From: Streptomyces narbonensis
GTDB taxonomy: Bacteria; Actinomycetota; Actinomycetes; Streptomycetales; Streptomycetaceae
NCBI RefSeq assembly: GCF_014649015.1
Contig: NZ_BMSF01000005.1
Span: forward strand, 361,163 to 425,162
DNA length: 64,000 nucleotides
Reading direction: 5' to 3'
Part shown: piece after piece, positions 1-8,459 of the stretch
How positions within the stretch are numbered: the first letter of the stretch is position 1
How the letters are laid out: each line of letters begins with the position of its first letter
Notes under the pieces: model-generated
Told to the model about the DNA's origin: nothing
Database searches by the model: none
The model's input: the letters and a program-made list of their open reading frames with translations, nothing else
Program-made: the position numbers and the translations under genes

Positions 1-415
1 TGGGCGTGCTCCCTTGTCTGGGGGTTGGGGAACGAGGGCGACAGGGCGGGGCGAATCCGCGGGGCGTCGCATGAGAGCGCTCTCAGAACGACGGGAAGTT
101 GTCCGCGGGCAGTGAGTATTACGGAGGGGTAACTGTCATGGCAACGTCAGCGATCGCTCCTTACGCGCCCTTGACCTGGGCTTTTTCTCGGCGACCTGTG
201 GCTTAACGCTCGCTTAAGGCTGGCTTGAGGGACCGCGGGGGCCGGTTGGGGCCTCGTCGGAGCGGTCGCCGGGCGGTCCGCGTCGCCGTCGAGCCGGCGG
301 ATTCGGTTCCGCGCGTCCCGCCACGGTTCGGGCGGCGGGGGGGCAGCGTCAAGGCCTGAGGTGTGCACGTCAAGGTGCTGGTATGGGCCTGACCGTCCTG
401 CCCAGGAGGAGTTCG
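1..415. other. Non-coding upstream region with one operator
   Basis: I see no supported gene here. The stretch contains the palindromic operator at 72-85 and ends with a good ribosome site (AGGAGGA, 403-409) for the decayed gene that begins at 416. Short open frames on the minus strand lack homology and are shadows. Confidence 0.5.
72..85. promoter_or_regulatory. LacI-family-type palindromic operator, copy 1
   Basis: TGAGAGCGCTCTCA is a perfect 14-bp palindrome. It has the centre (AGCGCT) typical of LacI/GalR-family operators; the streptomycete CebR site TGGGAGCGCTCCCA differs at two symmetric positions. An identical copy lies at 2052-2065, just upstream of the protease gene. It sits about 330 bp before the AbfB relic. 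The regulator is not in the window. Confidence 0.6.
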
Positions 416-781
416 ATGCGACGCATCGTCGCCTGTCTGGCGGCCCTGTTGGTGATGGCCGGAGGACTTGTCTCCACCGGCGCCACCGCCGCCTCCGCCG
501 TCGTCCCGAAGACGCCGGCCCTGACCGCGACAGCCGGGTTCGCACGGCGGCCGACGACGGCTCGGCGCTGTTCCGCCAGGACGCCAGCTTCTGCGCCCGT
601 CCGGGCATCGGTGGGACCGGCGGCACCTCGTACGAGTCGCTGAACATACCCGGCTCCTACCTGCGCCACTTCGAGTCCGCGGTGTACATCGCCTCGGGCG
701 CGGGAAGCGGGGGGCTTCGACCGGCCCCAGACGCTCGGCGCCGACAGCAGCTGGTCGGTCGAGGCGCCCTGGGCGCCCTGA
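416..781 (+). pseudogene. Decayed secreted AbfB (arabinose-binding) domain protein
   Basis: The ATG at 416 follows AGGAGGA and opens a typical Sec signal peptide (MRRIVACLAALLVMAGG...). The reading frame then breaks near 540. A second frame encodes a stretch that includes DGSALFRQDASFC and SYLRHFESAVYIAS, the signature of an alpha-L-arabinofuranosidase B (AbfB, CBM42-like) domain. A second shift near 715 is needed to read FDRPQTLGADSSW and reach the stop at 779-781. Two frameshifts, and a length near 120 residues where an intact AbfB protein would exceed 300, show a pseudogene with a large internal loss. AbfB domains bind arabinose side chains of plant polysaccharide. The upstream palindrome fits carbohydrate control. 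Confidence 0.75.
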
Positions 782-787
782 CGGGAA

Positions 788-817
788 CCCCGTCCGGCCC
801 GTGCGGGCCGGACGGGG
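788..817. terminator. Bidirectional hairpin between convergent genes
   Basis: A 14-bp perfect stem (CCCCGTCCGGCCCG and its complement) with a 2-nt loop lies 6 bp after the AbfB stop and 61 bp beyond the stop of the convergent protease gene. It has no T-tract, as is usual for streptomycete terminators. Confidence 0.8.
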
Positions 818-878
818 AGCCGTGCCGCGGGTCCTTCCGAGCGCGTGCGCCCGGAGGGACCCGCTCGTCGTCACGGAC

Positions 879-2021
879 TCAGGCGGTGTGCAGCCGCAGG
901 CCGTACCGGCCGAGGATCTCGTTGATCGGCTGGAACCACGTCTCGCCGCCGGAGGAGCAGTTGCCCCAGCCGCCGGAGGTGACGCCCTGGGCCTGGTCAC
1001 CGCTGAGGAACGAGCCGCCGGAGTCGCCGCCCTCGGCGCAGACGCTGGTCTTGGTCATCTGGTAGACGGCGCCCTGGCTGTAGTTCACCGTCTCGTTCTT
1101 GGCCAGGACCGTGCCGCAGCGCCAGTGCGTGGTCGAGCCGGAGCGGCAGATCGAGGAGCCCACAGGCGCCTCGGCCGACCCGCGGACCAGCTGGTCGGGG
1201 ATGGTGCCCCAGCCGAGGACGACGGGCACGGTCCACCAGCCGCTGTGGATCGAGACGTACGCGTAGTCGTCGCCGGGGAACGAGGAACCCTGGAAGGTGC
1301 CCATCGCGGAACCGTCCCAGCCGCGCACCGCCGCGCCGGCCCGACCGCAGTGCCCGGCCGTCACGAAGCCCCCGTGCACGGAGAAGCCGATCGAGCAGCG
1401 GACGTTGCCGGTGTAGTACGGGTCGCCGCCGACCGTGCCCGCCGCGTAGGTTCGGGGCGCCTGCGCCGTCTCGGCGACGGTGACGGCGCCGCCGGCCCGG
1501 GCCCGGTCCACGAAGGACCGCACGGCGGGGGTCTGCCGCTCGGAGCGCACGACGTCGACCACCACGCTGTTGCTCTTCGGGTCGACGTGCCAGCCGGCCA
1601 CTCCAGCGGGTGCGTTCAGCGTGTCCAGGCGGGCCTTGGCGCGGTCCAGCGCCGCCGCGCTGTGCCGGACCAGCCGGGTGTCGGCGCCCAGTGCCCGGAC
1701 CTCCGCCTCCTCGGCGCGGTCGGTCACGGCGACGACGAGCCGCCCGGTCGCCGCGTCGAACCAGGAACCGCCGTAGGCCGCGCCCGCGCTCCGGCGGGCG
1801 GCCTTCTCCACCTCGACGGCGGCCTTCTCGGCGGTGAGCCGCTCCTCGGCCTCGGCCGCCGTGAGCCCGAGGTCCCGGCTCATGGCGTCGAGGAGGCCGG
1901 CCGAGGCGGACGGCGCCGCCGCGGGCTCGGGGAGCGGGGCCGCGCCGGCCTGGACGGCGCTCAGACCGACCGTCAGGAGTACGGCGGCGATGGCGGCGCG
2001 CAGGGGGGTGGTGCGTTTCAC
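879..2021 (-). CDS. Streptogrisin-type alpha-lytic serine protease (S1E), preproenzyme
   Basis: Secreted chymotrypsin-fold endopeptidase made as a pre-pro protein of 380 aa. The GTG start (2021) follows AGGAGGT. Residues 1-28 form a Sec signal peptide. Residues about 40-190 are the alpha-lytic-type propeptide that folds the protease and is cut off, with mature enzyme starting near 195. The catalytic triad is visible: His224 in TAGHC, Asp in GDDYAYV (about 251), and Ser334 in GGDSGGS. Cysteines are spaced as in streptogrisins, supporting disulfides. The operator at 2052-2065 lies 31 bp upstream of the start, where it could block transcription. It is monocistronic and ends at a shared hairpin terminator. 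Substrate specificity is not predictable from what I can see. Confidence 0.93.
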   Translation of the reverse strand: MKRTTPLRAAIAAVLLTVGLSAVQAGAAPLPEPAAAPSASAGLLDAMSRDLGLTAAEAEERLTAEKAAVEVEKAARRSAGAAYGGSWFDAATGRLVVAVTDRAEEAEVRALGADTRLVRHSAAALDRAKARLDTLNAPAGVAGWHVDPKSNSVVVDVVRSERQTPAVRSFVDRARAGGAVTVAETAQAPRTYAAGTVGGDPYYTGNVRCSIGFSVHGGFVTAGHCGRAGAAVRGWDGSAMGTFQGSSFPGDDYAYVSIHSGWWTVPVVLGWGTIPDQLVRGSAEAPVGSSICRSGSTTHWRCGTVLAKNETVNYSQGAVYQMTKTSVCAEGGDSGGSFLSGDQAQGVTSGGWGNCSSGGETWFQPINEILGRYGLRLHTA

Positions 2022-2051
2022 GGGACCTCCTGGTGTGGGGGTTGGCCATCT

Positions 2052-2065
2052 TGAGAGCGCTCTCA
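2052..2065. promoter_or_regulatory. LacI-family-type palindromic operator, copy 2
   Basis: TGAGAGCGCTCTCA, identical in all 14 bases to the site at 72-85. It lies in the promoter or leader region of the streptogrisin-like protease, so the protease and the decayed AbfB gene were probably under one regulator. Confidence 0.65.
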
Positions 2066-2170
2066 GTGAGCGCCGTCGTCACGCTATCCGGCCCCGCTTG
2101 TCAGGTCCATACCAGGTTTCGGCCGTCGCGACGGCAGCGCCGGAGCGCCGCCCCCGGGCACGGCGAAGTC

Positions 2171-2234
2171 CCGGACCGCGGGCCCGTGCCCGCGGTCCGG
2201 GGAGCCCGGGGCCGCGCGGTGTTCCCGCGCGGCC
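2171..2234. terminator. Two consecutive strong hairpins
   Basis: Two perfect inverted repeats sit back to back. The first is a 13-bp stem at 2171-2183/2188-2200 with loop CCGT. The second is a 10-bp stem at 2210-2219/2225-2234 with loop TGTTC. They separate the protease promoter from the galM relic. They probably terminated a gene now lost. Confidence 0.6.
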
Positions 2235-2240
2235 CCGGCG

Positions 2241-2603
2241 GACGTCGCCCTACGGCGCGCCCAAGGCTACGACCACCTCTGGGTCCTGGCCTCCCACGAA
2301 TCCGTGGCTCCGCGCCGAGCCGCCCGTCTGTCCGCCCCGGACGGCGACAGGACCATGGAGGTCTGGACGACCGCCCCCGGCCTCCAGGTCTACACGGCCA
2401 ACCATCTCGACGGCACCCTCACCGACCCGGCCGGCCACCCTCTGGGCCGGCACGGCGCCGTCTGCCTGGAGACCCAGCACCTCCCCGACGCGCCCAACCG
2501 CCCCGCCTACCCGAGCGCCGTACTCCGCCCCGGGACGACAGGCCACCGCCGCACGGAATTCCGCTTCCCCCGCCCGGCGGCACGGACGCCGTCGGCCGAC
2601 TGA
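2241..2603 (+). pseudogene. galM: C-terminal relic of aldose 1-epimerase
   Basis: One frame reads DVALRRAQGYDHLWVL and then MEVWTTAPGLQVYTAN and AVCLETQHLPDAPN. These are the C-terminal motifs of galactose mutarotase, including the GYDHxWV signature and the ETQxxPDAPN motif that carries the catalytic glutamate. The segment between them, about 15 residues, is shorter than normal, and roughly the first two thirds of the ~300-residue enzyme is absent. The usual GYDHNW reads GYDHLW. It is a remnant and not a functional epimerase. No start codon or ribosome site is convincing. Confidence 0.7.
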
Positions 2604-2820
2604 CGCCGGCCCCTCCGCCCTGGGGCCACCGCCCAACTCCCCGACGGACCTTCCGCCGCCGAGCCCCCGTCACCTTCCGAGGCATCCGTCTCACCCCTTC
2701 GGGAACCACGGCGAGGGCGTACGGGTCTGGTACTGGCAGAGGGGGGGCGATCGCTCAACTGTGCGGTCGACGGTCGGCCCCCGGTACGGCCGGGGGACCA
2801 CACCGAGACGGGGGCGACAG

Positions 2821-3705
2821 GTGGACTGGTGGCTGACCGACAGTGAGGGGATCGTGGCCTCCTGGCTGCTGATCTTCGCGCTGTGCAACGGACTGCGCGG
2901 GATGTACTGCTGGTTCCGTGACCAGGACCAGCGGCGCGTGGTCGAGCGCCTCCTCGCCTTCAAGCCCCATCCCGTACAGGCGTCGTTCCTGCTCGGCGGA
3001 ATGAGCGAGGCCGCCGAGACCGCGGTCTGCATGCTCGTCGACGACGGCGCCGTGAAGGTCTCCTCCACGGGCGAGCTCCGCCCCACCCACCGAGGGAGGA
3101 AGCAGACGGACCACGCCCTCCGCGCCCTGGCGGAAGCGATCCGCGCCACGCCGTCGGGGACGACCACGCCACTGCACGAGATCCCCACCGAAGCCCGCTT
3201 CGCCCCGTTCCGACAACTCGTCGAACACCGGTCACCCGCAGTGCACTTGACCGCCTCGGGCAAGAGCCAGTCACTCATGCTCGCTACCTCGCTGCTGACC
3301 ACGTTCGGCATGGGCGTCCACGCCGGCGGAGCCATGGCCCCCACGGCGTTCTTCCCCGAAGCCCACCGCATGTCCTGGCTCTACGTGTGCATGGCCGCCT
3401 GGCTGGTTCAATGGGCTCCGGCATGCCTCTGGCCGTCCGAGAAACGACGCCGCTGGAAGGCCCTCGACACCGTCTGCCGGGACAAGACCGAGATCGCCCG
3501 CGCGGCCCTCCCCGCCTCGACCCGCCAGGCGATCGCCCGCACCAAGGAACGCCCGAAGCCACCACCCCCGCCCCCACAGCCCACTCGCCACCACACCCGC
3601 AGCAACAGCGGTGACCCGGGCGGCGCCGGTATCGACGTCGACTCGTACAGCAGCGACAGCAGCGACAGCAGCTGCGGTGGTTGTGGGGGGTGCGGGGGAG
3701 AGTGA
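2821..3705 (+). CDS. TIGR04222-type membrane protein with Cys/Gly-rich tail
   Basis: A 294-aa protein starting at GTG 2821 behind a GGGGG-rich site. It has an N-terminal membrane segment (residues about 9-25), a middle region with GGMSEAAETAVCMLVDDGAV typical of the TIGR04222 family, two more hydrophobic helices (about 145-200), a Pro-rich linker, and an extreme C-terminus SSCGGCGGCGGE. The family is actinobacterial and uncharacterised. The CGGCGG tail is its hallmark, and such tails have been proposed to carry modification or metal-binding roles, which is not shown here. It is not in an operon. Longer upstream reading in the same frame is a shadow with no homology. Confidence 0.8.
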   Translation: MDWWLTDSEGIVASWLLIFALCNGLRGMYCWFRDQDQRRVVERLLAFKPHPVQASFLLGGMSEAAETAVCMLVDDGAVKVSSTGELRPTHRGRKQTDHALRALAEAIRATPSGTTTPLHEIPTEARFAPFRQLVEHRSPAVHLTASGKSQSLMLATSLLTTFGMGVHAGGAMAPTAFFPEAHRMSWLYVCMAAWLVQWAPACLWPSEKRRRWKALDTVCRDKTEIARAALPASTRQAIARTKERPKPPPPPPQPTRHHTRSNSGDPGGAGIDVDSYSSDSSDSSCGGCGGCGGE

Positions 3706-3854
3706 ATCCACCGGACCCCGCGGCCCGTAGCGGACCTGATGGCGCGGCTGGGCACTCGCGGCTCTCCTTGCGTTCGTGCTCCGCCAGGTTCGGACCGGTG
3801 GTCACGGGCACAGGGGATCGACGCCGGTCGGTATTGAGGGGTGGCGCTCGCGGC

Positions 3855-4847
3855 TCAGGGGCGGGTCAGCGCGTCGACGAGGGTGAGTTCCTCGGTGTCG
3901 AAGTCGAGGTTGCGCAGGGCGGCGACACTGTCCTCGAGCTGTCGTGCGCTGCTTGCGCCCACCAGGGCGGAGGTCACGCGGCCGCCGCGCAGCACCCAGG
4001 CCAGGGCGAGCTGGGCCAGGGTCTGGCCACGGGACGCGGCGATGTCGTTCAGGGCGCGCAACCGGGTTACCAGGTCCGCGGTGACGGCGTCGCGGTTCAG
4101 GAAGGGGCTGTCGCTCGCGGCCCGGGAGTCCTCGGGGATGCCGTCCAGGTAGCGTCCGGTGAGCAGGCCCTGTTCCAGCGGGGAGTACGCGATGCAACCG
4201 ACCCGCAGGTCGTCGAGGGCGTCGAGCAGGCCTTCGTCCTCCGGGCGCCGGTCGAGCATGGAGTAGCGGGGCTGGTGGATGGTGAGGGGTGTGCCGAGCT
4301 CGCCGAGGATGCGGGCTGCCTCACGGGTCTGCTCGGCCGAGTAGTTGGAGACGCCGACGTAGAGCGCCTTGCCCTGCTGGACCGCGGAGTGCAGGGCGCC
4401 CATGGTCTCCTCAAGGGGCGTGTCCGGGTCGAAGCGGTGCGAGTAGAAGACGTCGACGTAGTCGAGGCCGAGCCGGCCCAGGCTCTGATCGAGCGACGAC
4501 AGCAGGGACTTCCGGGAGCCCCACTCGCCGTACGGCCCGGGCCACATCAGATACCCGGCCTTGGTGGACACGACCAGCTCGTCGCGGTAGGGCGCGAAGT
4601 CCGTCCGCAGGAACTCGCCGAGGGCGGACTCGGCCGCACCGGGCGGCGGACCGTAGTTGTTCGCCAGGTCGAAGTGGGTGATCCCGAGGTCGAAGGCACG
4701 GCGCAGGATGGCGCGCTGGGCCTGGGCGGGACGGTCCGGGCCGAAGTTGTGCCAGAGCCCCAGGGAGAGGGCGGGGAGCTTCAGGCCGCTGCGCCCGGAG
4801 CGCCGGTAGGGCATGTCGTCGTAGCGGGCGGGATGTGCGGTGTACAA
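3855..4847 (-). CDS. Aldo/keto reductase (L-glyceraldehyde 3-phosphate reductase-like)
   Basis: NADPH-dependent aldo/keto reductase of the YghZ/GPR group, 330 aa from the TTG at 4847, which has GGAG five bases upstream. An in-frame ATG at 4937 adds 30 residues not expected for the family. Visible motifs are GITHFDLANNYGPPPGAAE with the catalytic Asp/Tyr pair, STKAGYLMWPGPYGEWGSRK with the catalytic Lys, YVDVFYSHRFDPDTP with the His, and GVSNYSAEQ. Members reduce small aldehydes, including L-glyceraldehyde 3-phosphate and methylglyoxal. It is divergent from a LysR regulator, which most likely controls it. Confidence 0.88.
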   Translation of the reverse strand: MYTAHPARYDDMPYRRSGRSGLKLPALSLGLWHNFGPDRPAQAQRAILRRAFDLGITHFDLANNYGPPPGAAESALGEFLRTDFAPYRDELVVSTKAGYLMWPGPYGEWGSRKSLLSSLDQSLGRLGLDYVDVFYSHRFDPDTPLEETMGALHSAVQQGKALYVGVSNYSAEQTREAARILGELGTPLTIHQPRYSMLDRRPEDEGLLDALDDLRVGCIAYSPLEQGLLTGRYLDGIPEDSRAASDSPFLNRDAVTADLVTRLRALNDIAASRGQTLAQLALAWVLRGGRVTSALVGASSARQLEDSVAALRNLDFDTEELTLVDALTRP

Positions 4848-4950
4848 CGCGACTCCATGGCGTGGGACCGGCGCACAGCGATCGCTGCGTGCCGGGGGTT
4901 GTCGTGGCGTGACCAATCTCCCCCGACCTCTGGGCATGAATCCAACAGGA

Positions 4951-4966
4951 GAATCCGATGAGATTC
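4951..4966. promoter_or_regulatory. Candidate LysR operator in divergent promoter
   Basis: GAATC-N6-GATTC is a perfect interrupted palindrome 20 bp upstream of the LysR gene, in the space shared with the divergent aldo/keto reductase. LysR regulators bind T-N11-A dyads of this sort. The assignment is inference from position and symmetry. Confidence 0.45.
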
Positions 4967-4986
4967 AGCGCATAGACTTCTGAGTC

Positions 4987-5871
4987 ATGGAACTGCGGCA
5001 TCTCCAGCACTTCGTCGCCGTCGCCGAGGACCGGCACTTCACACGGGCCGCGGAGCGGCTGATGGTCTCCCAGTCCGGTCTCTCGGCATCGATCCGCGCC
5101 CTGGAGCGGGACCTGAAGGCGCCGCTGTTCGTACGGAGCACCCGCCGGGTGACGCTGACGGAGGCCGGGAGGGCGCTGCTGGTCGAGGCGGAGCGCATCC
5201 TGGCACAGGTACGTGCCGCGCACGAGGCGGTAGCGGCCGTGCAGGGCGTGGTGCGCGGCACGCTCTCCCTCGGGGCCGAGCAGTGCGTCGCCGGAGTGCA
5301 CGTCGCGGGGCTGCTGGCCGCGTTCAGGCAGCGGCACCCGGAAGTGGAGATACGGCTCCGGCAGGAAGGTGGGCTCGCCCTGGCCGAGGACGTCGCCGCG
5401 GGTCGCCTCGACCTGGCCTTCGCCTACCGCACCCGCGCGGATGCCGACCAGCTGCGGTCGGTGCCGCTGGCCACCGAGCCGATGACCCTGCTGTGCCACC
5501 CCGAGCACCCGCTCGCCGCGGCCGGCCCGGACCTCACCCTCCGAGACCTCGCCGAGGAGGTCTTCGTCGACTTCCACCCCGGCTGGGGACCGCGCCGGGC
5601 CACGGACGAGGCCTTCGCCTCCGCGTGCGTACCGCGGACCGTGAGCCTGGAGGTGAACGACGTGCACAGCCTCCTGGACCTGGTCGAGGAGGGCCTCGGT
5701 GTCGCTGCCGTACCACGGCACTTCCGGCACAAGCGTGACTCCCTGCACGCCACCCCTCTCGCCGACACCGGCAAGGCGGTCTACGAGACGGTGGCCCTGC
5801 TGCCACCGCCGCATGCCACCAGCCCGGCAGCCCGCGCGCTGATGAAACTGCTGGAGAGCGGCAGACGGTGA
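4987..5871 (+). CDS. LysR-family transcriptional regulator
   Basis: A 294-aa LTTR. Residues 1-60 form the winged helix-turn-helix (MELRHLQHFVAVAEDRHFTR, then AAERLMVSQSGLSASIRALE). Residues about 90-290 form the periplasmic-binding-like effector domain, with the usual hinge and LDLAFAYR strand. The start is unambiguous in family alignment. It is divergently transcribed from the aldo/keto reductase gene, the classic LTTR arrangement, so it probably senses an aldehyde or redox ligand and controls that gene and itself. The inducer is unknown. Confidence 0.92.
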   Translation: MELRHLQHFVAVAEDRHFTRAAERLMVSQSGLSASIRALERDLKAPLFVRSTRRVTLTEAGRALLVEAERILAQVRAAHEAVAAVQGVVRGTLSLGAEQCVAGVHVAGLLAAFRQRHPEVEIRLRQEGGLALAEDVAAGRLDLAFAYRTRADADQLRSVPLATEPMTLLCHPEHPLAAAGPDLTLRDLAEEVFVDFHPGWGPRRATDEAFASACVPRTVSLEVNDVHSLLDLVEEGLGVAAVPRHFRHKRDSLHATPLADTGKAVYETVALLPPPHATSPAARALMKLLESGRR

Positions 5872-6192
5872 CGGCCCCATAGCCGGACACCGCCGAGGTC
5901 GCGCCCGCCCCAACCCCATGCACGTGGCTGGCTGACCACCGTGTCCCGGGATGTCCTGATAGAGCGGGAGGCCGTCCTGTCCTCCAGGAAGCTCAGCGAG
6001 ATCGACGATGCCCTCCGCCTCGCTGAACAAGCACAGGAGCGGACCCTGTCAACGACCGCGAAGCTCAGCGAGATAGGGGACGCCCTAGCCCAGTGCCTAC
6101 GCGCACTCCTGTGCGATGCCGCCGATGCCCGGGGCGCGCACCCGGCCGGCGCCGCTGCCTGCGACGGCCAAGCCCTGGCCGAGCGGTGCGCG
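5872..6192. other. Region with an imperfect direct repeat and possible gene relic
   Basis: No firm gene. AAGCTCAGCGAGAT occurs twice about 80 bp apart (near 5989 and 6060), each followed by a similar GAyGCCCT. On the plus strand this translates to two copies of KLSEI-x-DAL-like text in a frame beginning at GTG 5941. The frame then runs antisense into the next gene. It could be a duplicated C-terminal scrap of a small protein; I cannot identify it. Confidence 0.3.
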
Positions 6193-6609
6193 TCAGGCGG
6201 TGGCAATGCTGGTGAGCGCGCGTTGAAGCCGGCGGACCGCGTCTTCCGCCTCTGCGTACTCCAGGGGAGTCGGCTGTACAGCGCCGAAGGTGGCACCCTC
6301 CTCGGCGGGCAGGGCGCGCCAGTGCAGGACTGGAGTGAAGGCGGTGGCAGCCGCGCCGAGGAACCAGGCCAAGCGTCCGTGGACGTGGGCGAGGGCGATG
6401 GCCACGGTGGCGAGTGCTTCCCGTAGATGTTCCAGCCTGTCGACCGTGGTCAAGGTCTGCTGGGACGGGGAGGGGCCGACCGCGGCGTGCAGGTCGGCGG
6501 CGGCCTTCGCGGCGGCGGTGCGTTCGGCGGGGGACAGGATCCACACCTGGTCCGCGACCAGGCGTTCGGCTTCCTCTGCCAGGTCCTCGATGACCGACTG
6601 CATGTCCAT
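6193..6609 (-). CDS. Hypothetical protein
   Basis: A 138-aa acidic, helix-rich protein (MDMQSVIEDLAEEAERLVAD...) with good third-position GC. A mid region (ALATVAIALAHVHGRLAWFLGAAA) is moderately hydrophobic. No recognised domain. There is no clear Shine-Dalgarno at 6609 and an alternative ATG two codons later. It is preferred to the antisense plus-strand frame because codon bias is far better and the product looks like a folded helical protein. Confidence 0.6.
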   Translation of the reverse strand: MDMQSVIEDLAEEAERLVADQVWILSPAERTAAAKAAADLHAAVGPSPSQQTLTTVDRLEHLREALATVAIALAHVHGRLAWFLGAAATAFTPVLHWRALPAEEGATFGAVQPTPLEYAEAEDAVRRLQRALTSIATA

Positions 6610-6784
6610 GGCCCGTCATTCTATGGCTCTTCGTGATCGTCGTGTGGTGGTCTCGGCTGTGAGCGGAGACCACGACCCCACGAATCAGGGCCCGTCACCG
6701 GTTTGGTGGCGCGCCCTGGTTCGTCAGGAGCCGAACGTTCGGCGCCCGGCCAAGTTCGTTGAGGCGCGGTCTTTGCGCAGTCTC

Positions 6785-7045
6785 AGGAGACCTCCACAGT
6801 GCACTGCTTGGCACCCAGCTTTTCCCACATTTCCTGGGGACCATGTGGGAGAGTCGAGCTTGGTGGGACCGTTGACCGCCGGGCCGTCGTAGTACGGCAG
6901 CCACTCGCCTCCGGACAGCCTTGCAGTCGGCAGCGATGGTCGGGGCCTCGGTGGCTTCGGTGCGGAGGACCTCGTTGCGGGTGTTGCAGCCGTCGGAGGT
7001 ATCCAGGCCAGAGAACCCCAGACGCCGGAGCGAACCAGTACTGGG
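6785..7045 (-). pseudogene. Relic of HNH endonuclease (DUF1524/GmrSD C-terminal type)
   Basis: The minus strand encodes FSGLDTSDGCNTRNEVLRTE followed by IAADCKAV. After a frameshift it reads GEWLPYYDGPAVNGPTKLD. DGCNTRNEVL and the following DC are the signature of the secreted HNH nucleases related to the GmrSD C-terminal domain. The catalytic DHxVxL segment that should come next is missing, as are both ends of the gene. It is a frameshifted, truncated remnant. Confidence 0.65.
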
Positions 7046-7127
7046 CACCCGTGCGGCGGCGGACAGCGAATGCCCCACGGCGGCGGTTGTCAGGCATCCG
7101 CTGGTCCGGACGTTCGTTAACCAGAGC

Positions 7128-7638
7128 ATGAACAACACGACGGGCGGCCTCGCCGCTCCCCAAGACGGTGCAGACATGTTCGTCGACGAGTCCCTGCGCG
7201 GTCCCAACCCCGCCGAGGACGCTCAGGGAGCCGAAACAGCCGGGGAACGTACTGGGGGCTGCCTGTGCGGCCGTATCCGTTTCACCACCCGAGGCCGGGC
7301 CGTATTCCCTCACACGTGTGCATGCCCTCACTGTCAGAAGCTCGGCGGCACCCCAGTGATGTGGTGGGTGGGATTCGAGACGGGTTACCTGGACTGGTGA
7401 AGGTGGCGAGCCGACCTGGTACGAGACCTTCGAAGGCGAGGCGAAACGCGGCTTCTGCCCAGTCTGCGGCAGCCGCCTCGCGGCGATCGACAGCGACATC
7501 CCGGAAATTGGCATCAACGTCACCGCCCTCGACGACACCAGCTGTCCAGACCTCGCTCCGATCCATGCGTCATTCAGGGACAACGCCGTGCGCTGGCTGT
7601 TCTCGGTGCCGAAGGTCGAGCACGGCACGGCCGGCTGA
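7128..7638 (+). pseudogene. Frameshifted GFA-family (Mss4-like zinc) protein
   Basis: From ATG 7128 one frame encodes GGCLCGRIRF, then CACPHCQKLGGTPVMWWVGF, and ends at a stop near 7400. The neighbouring frame continues immediately with TGEGGEPTWYETF, GFCPVCGSRLAAID and EIGINVTALDD to a stop at 7636-7638. Together they form one complete CENP-V/GFA protein of about 170 aa with all zinc ligands (CxC, CxxC, CxxC). GFA proteins were named for a glutathione-formaldehyde adduct enzyme, but most members have no proven activity. One frameshift around 7385-7400 separates the halves. It is either a recent pseudogene or a sequencing error. Confidence 0.8.
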
Positions 7639-7755
7639 ACGCCCGTCCAGCAGGTGGCGAAGGGTACGGCCACGCGTGCAGGGGACGACCGCAACGTCAC
7701 CTGTCTCGCCGTGTCTCTCGGGCGGCGGGACAGCCCGCCCACCCACCTGCGGCGG

Positions 7756-8187
7756 TCACGGGCAGCCCGGACCGTTCGGGTTGACGTTGCAGCTCACCTG
7801 CCAGTTGTTCCAGGAGCCGTTGGTGTAGCGCACTCGGAACCAGTAGTTGTCGTCGCTGCCGATGGCCGCGATGGTGAAGTTGTAGGGGTTGTCCTGCAGA
7901 TGGCTGATTTCGACCCTGCTCTTCACCCACCCGCCCATGGATACCCACCCGTTCCAGGAACCGTCGGTGTAGGTCCAGTTCGTCCACACCGCATGATCGG
8001 CGCCGACGACGAACTCTTCCTTCGTCCCGTCGGGGAACGTCGTCGTCGAGATGCCGTACTCGCAGAAGAACTTCTGGCTCTTGTTCGTGCAGTAGGTCGC
8101 CGCCTGCGCCGGCGCCGCCGCGACACCAACCCCGGCGAAGGCGGCCAGGGCCGCAACTGCCGCGAGTCCACTCCTGAATCTGCGCAT
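7756..8187 (-). CDS. Small secreted protein with W-rich lectin-like repeats
   Basis: A 143-aa protein with a Sec signal peptide (residues 1-30, cleaved after AQA). Mature text contains two related blocks, AVWTNWTYTDGSWNGWVSMG and NYWFRVRYTNGSWNNWQV. This W-x-W...G-S-W-x-x-W pattern recalls the blades of photobexin-like (PLL/DUF346) lectin propellers. Four cysteines may form two disulfides. The ATG at 8187 has AAAGGA eight bases upstream; ATG 8193 is an alternative. It is too short for a full propeller, so binding function is a guess. Confidence 0.75.
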   Translation of the reverse strand: MRRFRSGLAAVAALAAFAGVGVAAAPAQAATYCTNKSQKFFCEYGISTTTFPDGTKEEFVVGADHAVWTNWTYTDGSWNGWVSMGGWVKSRVEISHLQDNPYNFTIAAIGSDDNYWFRVRYTNGSWNNWQVSCNVNPNGPGCP

Positions 8188-8381
8188 GTCCATGTTCCTT
8201 TGCATAGTGGCGTGGTCGTGCCGGCAAGAGGGTGAGCCAACGCCTTGGCGCACCCGGCATGTCGATATCCTCGGCCTCTGCTCTAACGCCACGCTGTCGA
8301 TTCGCTTGCGTCCGCGCAGGACGAGTTCGGCACCGCCTACTTCAACGCGGGCGGCAGCCGATGGAGTGACTGCCGGGCGAC

Positions 8382-8459
8382 CTGTCAGCACGGGGTAGCC
8401 GAGGTCGCGCAGCCGGTCGATATCGCGGCGTACGGTGCGCGGAGTCCGCGGCCCATCGG
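8382..8459 (-). pseudogene. Scrap of WYL/DeoR-type HTH regulator
   Basis: The minus strand reads TPRTVRRDIDRLRDLGYPV, the recognition-helix text of the N-terminal HTH of WYL-domain regulators. No start, WYL domain or continuing frame is present on either side. A small leftover of a lost regulator gene. Confidence 0.6.

Noticed and set aside
5941..6426. A 161-codon plus-strand frame
   Set aside because: Its second half lies antisense to a better-supported gene and the first half has only weak codon bias and a short internal repeat; kept only as a noted region.
7380..7400. Programmed frameshifting in the GFA gene
   Set aside because: No slippery heptamer or pseudoknot is evident and the family does not use frameshifting; mutation or error is simpler.
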